Below are positions 6,491 to 8,426 of a stretch of 8,426 bases of DNA, piece after piece. The notes under the pieces were generated by a model. The model was not told where the DNA came from. It made no database searches and saw nothing but the letters and a program-made list of their open reading frames with translations. The DNA lies in contig CAIPBN010000303.1 in assembly GCA_903863315.1 (NCBI GenBank), positions 1 to 8,426 of the forward strand, written 5' to 3'. The translations under genes were made by a program, and so were the position numbers. The DNA comes from an uncultured Verrucomicrobiota bacterium. Lineage in GTDB: Bacteria; Verrucomicrobiota; Verrucomicrobiia; Limisphaerales; SXTU01. The stretch's first letter is position 1, and every line of letters begins with the position of its first letter.

Positions 6491-6677
6491 GGCGCAGGTT
6501 CTCTCGAATGCGGTCAAACTTCTTGCGGGTCGCACTGCGAAGTTGCCGGATTTCGGCATCGGCAGACCGGTTGGCTTTGCGGATAAGTGTGAGTTCGTCG
6601 AGGTAGCCGCGAAGCTGCGCGGCGAACTGAGCCTCCGCGCGCAACTCGCCTTCGGGAAGGGTGGTGGCGACTTTCAT
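6471..6677 (-). CDS. Small helical protein (first of an overlapping pair), function unknown
   Basis: 68 residues, starting at ATG 6675-6677 and ending with TGA at 6471-6473. The sequence is charged and helix-forming throughout (ELRAEAQFAAQLRGYLDEL; AEIRQLRSATRKKFDRIREN), with a basic C-terminal half (RKKFDRIRENLRHVEATR). It has no membrane segment, no signal and no motif that I can name. It shares 20 bp with the next gene in a different frame, a typical sign of a co-translated pair, and both products look like coiled-coil formers, so they may bind each other. It starts 44 bp after the orphan DUF1501 tail, copy B. A toxin-antitoxin role is conceivable from size and arrangement, but nothing in the sequence shows it. 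Confidence 0.68.
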   Translation of the reverse strand: MKVATTLPEGELRAEAQFAAQLRGYLDELTLIRKANRSADAEIRQLRSATRKKFDRIRENLRHVEATR

Positions 6678-6720
6678 AAGCGGAGGCTAACGGCGCAGTT
6701 AAGTAGGCGCAAGTTGGGTT

Positions 6721-6768
6721 TCACACCACAATATCCCGCAGCACATGCCCATGCACATCCGTCAGCCG
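6721..6768 (-). repeat. Orphan DUF1501 3' tail, copy B (last 15 codons plus stop intact)
   Basis: On the minus strand this encodes RLTDVHGHVLRDIVV and a TGA stop (6721-6723). It matches the true DUF1501 end at 7181-7225 at 40 of 45 bases with no gaps. The residue changes (GHVLRDIVV against GRVMRDIVA) keep the DUF1501 consensus, so the tail looks like it came from a different DUF1501 paralogue and not from a recent copy of its neighbour. The similarity ends abruptly at about 6768; the prepilin-like gene stop (6776-6778) lies 8 bp further. There is no start codon or body of a DUF1501 gene attached. Confidence 0.88.
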
Positions 6769-6775
6769 CTGGCGT

Positions 6776-7156
6776 TCACCGCACGTATCCGCCCATCGGG
6801 GTCGGGTAGAGAAGCCGGTGCCCGGGGACGCTGCACTTGGGCACGTCACCGTGATTTGTCCCAGAAGAGTAGGTGCCGCCGAGCGGGCAGACCGGGAGCA
6901 TTGAGCCTTTCATGTAGGCGAGGATTGTCGTGTCAGAGAGCGAGTAAGTGTCAGTCAACGCCTTCTTGTTTTCCAAGGCCCACGCTTGAGCGGTCAGGTC
7001 GATTTGCTGGAGGTTGGCGAAGCACTGCATATGGGCGCGATTTTGCTTCGTCTCCTCCTGAACTTGGCGAGCACGAAAGATGAAGGCGGGAATTCCAATC
7101 AGTATACAGACCCAAACAATCGAGGGTTTCGCGAACTCGAACGGGTCTTTGCGCAT
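6776..7156 (-). CDS. Prepilin-like membrane-anchored protein
   Basis: 126 residues from the ATG at 7154-7156; a TTG three codons upstream is a possible alternative. One hydrophobic segment (about residues 11-28, SIVWVCILIGIPAFIF) is followed by a charged helix and then the pattern C45-FANLQQID (45-53), QAWALENKK (57-65), PVCPLGGTY (88-96) and PKCSVPGH (106-113). I recognise this layout from small prepilin-like proteins that are abundant in Verrucomicrobiota. The usual type IV prepilin cleavage site (G before F-T-L-I-E) is absent; the N-terminus reads MRKDPFEFAKPS, so processing and assembly into a pilus are doubtful. C45, C90 and C108 could form a disulphide outside the membrane. The gene begins 21 bp after the DUF1501 stop, and its own stop lies just before the orphan tail, copy B. 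Confidence 0.75.
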   Translation of the reverse strand: MRKDPFEFAKPSIVWVCILIGIPAFIFRARQVQEETKQNRAHMQCFANLQQIDLTAQAWALENKKALTDTYSLSDTTILAYMKGSMLPVCPLGGTYSSGTNHGDVPKCSVPGHRLLYPTPMGGYVR

Positions 7157-7177
7157 TGGATTCAACTCACTAGCAGT

Positions 7178-7237
7178 CTACGCCACAATGTCCCGCATCA
7201 CCCGCCCATGCACATCCGTCAGCCGAAAGTCCCGGCC
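7178..7237 (-). repeat. DUF1501 3' end, copy A (the genuine gene end)
   Basis: This is the reference copy of the triplicated segment. It encodes GRDFRLTDVHGRVMRDIVA and a TAG stop (7178-7180), the usual conserved C-terminus of DUF1501 proteins. Copies B (6721-6768) and C (6179-6237) repeat it in the same orientation about 460 and 1000 bp away, each followed by a different small gene. Confidence 0.88.
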
Positions 7238-8426
7238 GGCGTAGCGATAGGTCAGGCGCTCGTGGTCGAAGCCGAGGCGGTCGAGCAGCGTCGCGTGCAG
7301 GTCGTGGACGGACGTGCGGTCTTGCACGGCCTTGAAGCCAAACTCGTCCGTCGCGCCGTGGACGGTGCCGCCCTTGATGCCGCCGCCGGCCATCCACACG
7401 CTGAAGCCGTAGTGGTTGTGGTCGCGGCCCAGCTTGGATTTGCCGGCGTCGGTCAGCTCCACCGTGGGGGTGCGACCGAACTCGCCGCCCCAGAGGATGA
7501 GCGTGTCCTCGAACATCCCGCGCTGCTTGAGGTCCGCGATGAGCGCGGCGATGGGCTGGTCAATCTGCGCGGCGAGCTTGCGGACGTTGCCCTCGATGTT
7601 GTCGTGGTTGTCCCACGGCTGGCCCGCGCCGTGCCAGAGCTGGACGAAGCGCACGCCGCGCTCCAGCAACCGCCGCGCGATGAGCGTCTGCCGCCCGTGG
7701 ACGTGCTCGCCGTAAAGCGACCGGAGATGCTCCGGTTCCTTGCTCAGGTCGAACGCGTCGCTCGCCTCCATCTGCATGCGGAAGGCGAGTTCAAAGGACT
7801 GGATGCGCGCGTCGAGCCGCGAGTCGGTCGCGCGCGCGGCCTGATGCTCGGCGTTTAACTGGCGGAGCAAACCCAGTTGCCGCTGCTGCATCTCGGCGGT
7901 CGCGTGCGGGCTGCGGATGTTCTCGATGAGCTTGTCTATCTGGGTGTGCTGCGGGTCAATGAACGTCCCCTGATACACGCCGGGCAGGAAGCCGTTCTGC
8001 CAGTTCTGCGTGTCCTTGATGGGATAGCCGCCGGGACTCATCGCGATGAAGCCGGGCAGGTTTTGGTTCTCCGAGCCGAGGCCGTAGAGCAGCCACGAAC
8101 CAAAGCTGGGCCGCGCCTGCACGGAGTCGCCGCAGTTCATCAGCATGAGCGACGGCTCATGGTTCGGCACCTGCGCATACATCGAGCGCACCACGGCGAT
8201 GTCGTCGGCGAACTGCGCGGTGCGGGAGAAGACCTCGCTGATTTCGAGGCCGCTCTGGCCGTAGGGCTGGAACTTGAAGGGCGAGGGAAACGCCGCGCCG
8301 GTCTTGCGCTCGGTGCGGAGATTCTCGTTCGGCAACTGCTGGCCGGCGTATTTGGCGAGCGCGGGCTTGGGGTCGAACGTGTCCACATGCGACGGCCCGC
8401 CGTTGAGGAAGAAGTGGATGACGCGC
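7178..8426 (-). CDS. DUF1501 protein (alkaline phosphatase/sulfatase-like fold), N-terminus outside the window
   Basis: 415 residues are visible and the frame is open to the right edge. It begins in RVIHFFLNGGPSHVDTFDPKP, the family's conserved N-terminal core, so only the leader (often a Tat signal) and a few more residues are missing. An apparent start at 8386 is a GTG inside that motif and is not the real start. Other family marks are VRSMYAQVPNHEPSLMLMN, FGSWLLYGLGSENQNLPGFI, RFVQLWHGAGQPWDNHDNI, TLILWGGEFGRTP, GRDHNHYGFSVWMAGGGIKGG, GATDEFGFKAV, VHDLHATLLDRLGFDHERLTYRY and the GRDFRLTDVHG ending. DUF1501 proteins are expanded in Planctomycetota and Verrucomicrobiota, usually exported and often encoded next to planctomycete-type cytochrome (DUF1549/DUF1553) genes; that partner would be expected just beyond the right edge. 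The biochemical role is not known. The downstream prepilin-like gene begins 21 bp after the stop. Confidence 0.93.
   Translation of the reverse strand, partial: RVIHFFLNGGPSHVDTFDPKPALAKYAGQQLPNENLRTERKTGAAFPSPFKFQPYGQSGLEISEVFSRTAQFADDIAVVRSMYAQVPNHEPSLMLMNCGDSVQARPSFGSWLLYGLGSENQNLPGFIAMSPGGYPIKDTQNWQNGFLPGVYQGTFIDPQHTQIDKLIENIRSPHATAEMQQRQLGLLRQLNAEHQAARATDSRLDARIQSFELAFRMQMEASDAFDLSKEPEHLRSLYGEHVHGRQTLIARRLLERGVRFVQLWHGAGQPWDNHDNIEGNVRKLAAQIDQPIAALIADLKQRGMFEDTLILWGGEFGRTPTVELTDAGKSKLGRDHNHYGFSVWMAGGGIKGGTVHGATDEFGFKAVQDRTSVHDLHATLLDRLGFDHERLTYRYAGRDFRLTDVHGRVMRDIVA

Noticed and set aside
6986..7858. Plus-strand open frame (290 codons) opposite the DUF1501 gene
   Set aside because: It spans two real minus-strand genes and the gap between them, and its composition is that of an antisense shadow.

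Overview
The window looks like a piece of a Verrucomicrobiota chromosome, probably from the Pedosphaera/Limisphaerales side of the phylum; Planctomycetota is the main alternative. The evidence is the gene mix: a planctomycete-type cytochrome c joined to leucine-rich repeats, a DUF1501 protein, a DUF1080 (3-keto-disaccharide hydrolase) protein, Tat-exported enzymes, and a small prepilin-like protein with the WALENKK / CPLGGTY pattern that I associate with Verrucomicrobiota. The DNA is GC-rich and codons mostly end in G or C. No gene start in the window has a good Shine-Dalgarno sequence. The phylum assignment is inferred from remembered family distributions, not from a search.

Layout. Positions 1-2060 (minus strand) hold a Tat-exported enolase-superfamily sugar-acid dehydratase followed by an exported cytochrome c/LRR protein that runs off the left edge. 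A 275-bp divergent spacer separates these from rho (2336-3496, plus strand), the only plus-strand gene. Rho converges on the next block across a perfect 15-bp inverted repeat that looks like a bidirectional terminator. From 8426 down to 3584 everything is on the minus strand. In transcription order it is: a DUF1501 protein (start outside the window), a prepilin-like protein, two small overlapping coiled-coil genes, a three-helix membrane protein, an exported two-domain DUF1080 protein, and a Tat-exported amidohydrolase.

The most unusual structure is between 6179 and 7237. The conserved 3' end of the DUF1501 gene (coding for RDFRLTDVHG...RDIVA-stop) is present three times in the same orientation: once as the real gene end and twice as short orphan tails. 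One tail is intact over its last 15 codons and the other has a 1-nt deletion. Unrelated small genes lie between the copies: the prepilin-like gene between the first and second, the coiled-coil pair between the second and third, and the membrane-protein gene just after the third. This suggests repeated capture of small genes at, or by recombination through, the conserved DUF1501 tail.

Apart from rho, most of the genes encode exported proteins (periplasm or cell surface) that fit carbohydrate or sugar-acid breakdown: a dehydratase, a sugar-binding/hydrolase fold, an amidohydrolase and a haem protein. No substrate can be assigned from sequence alone.
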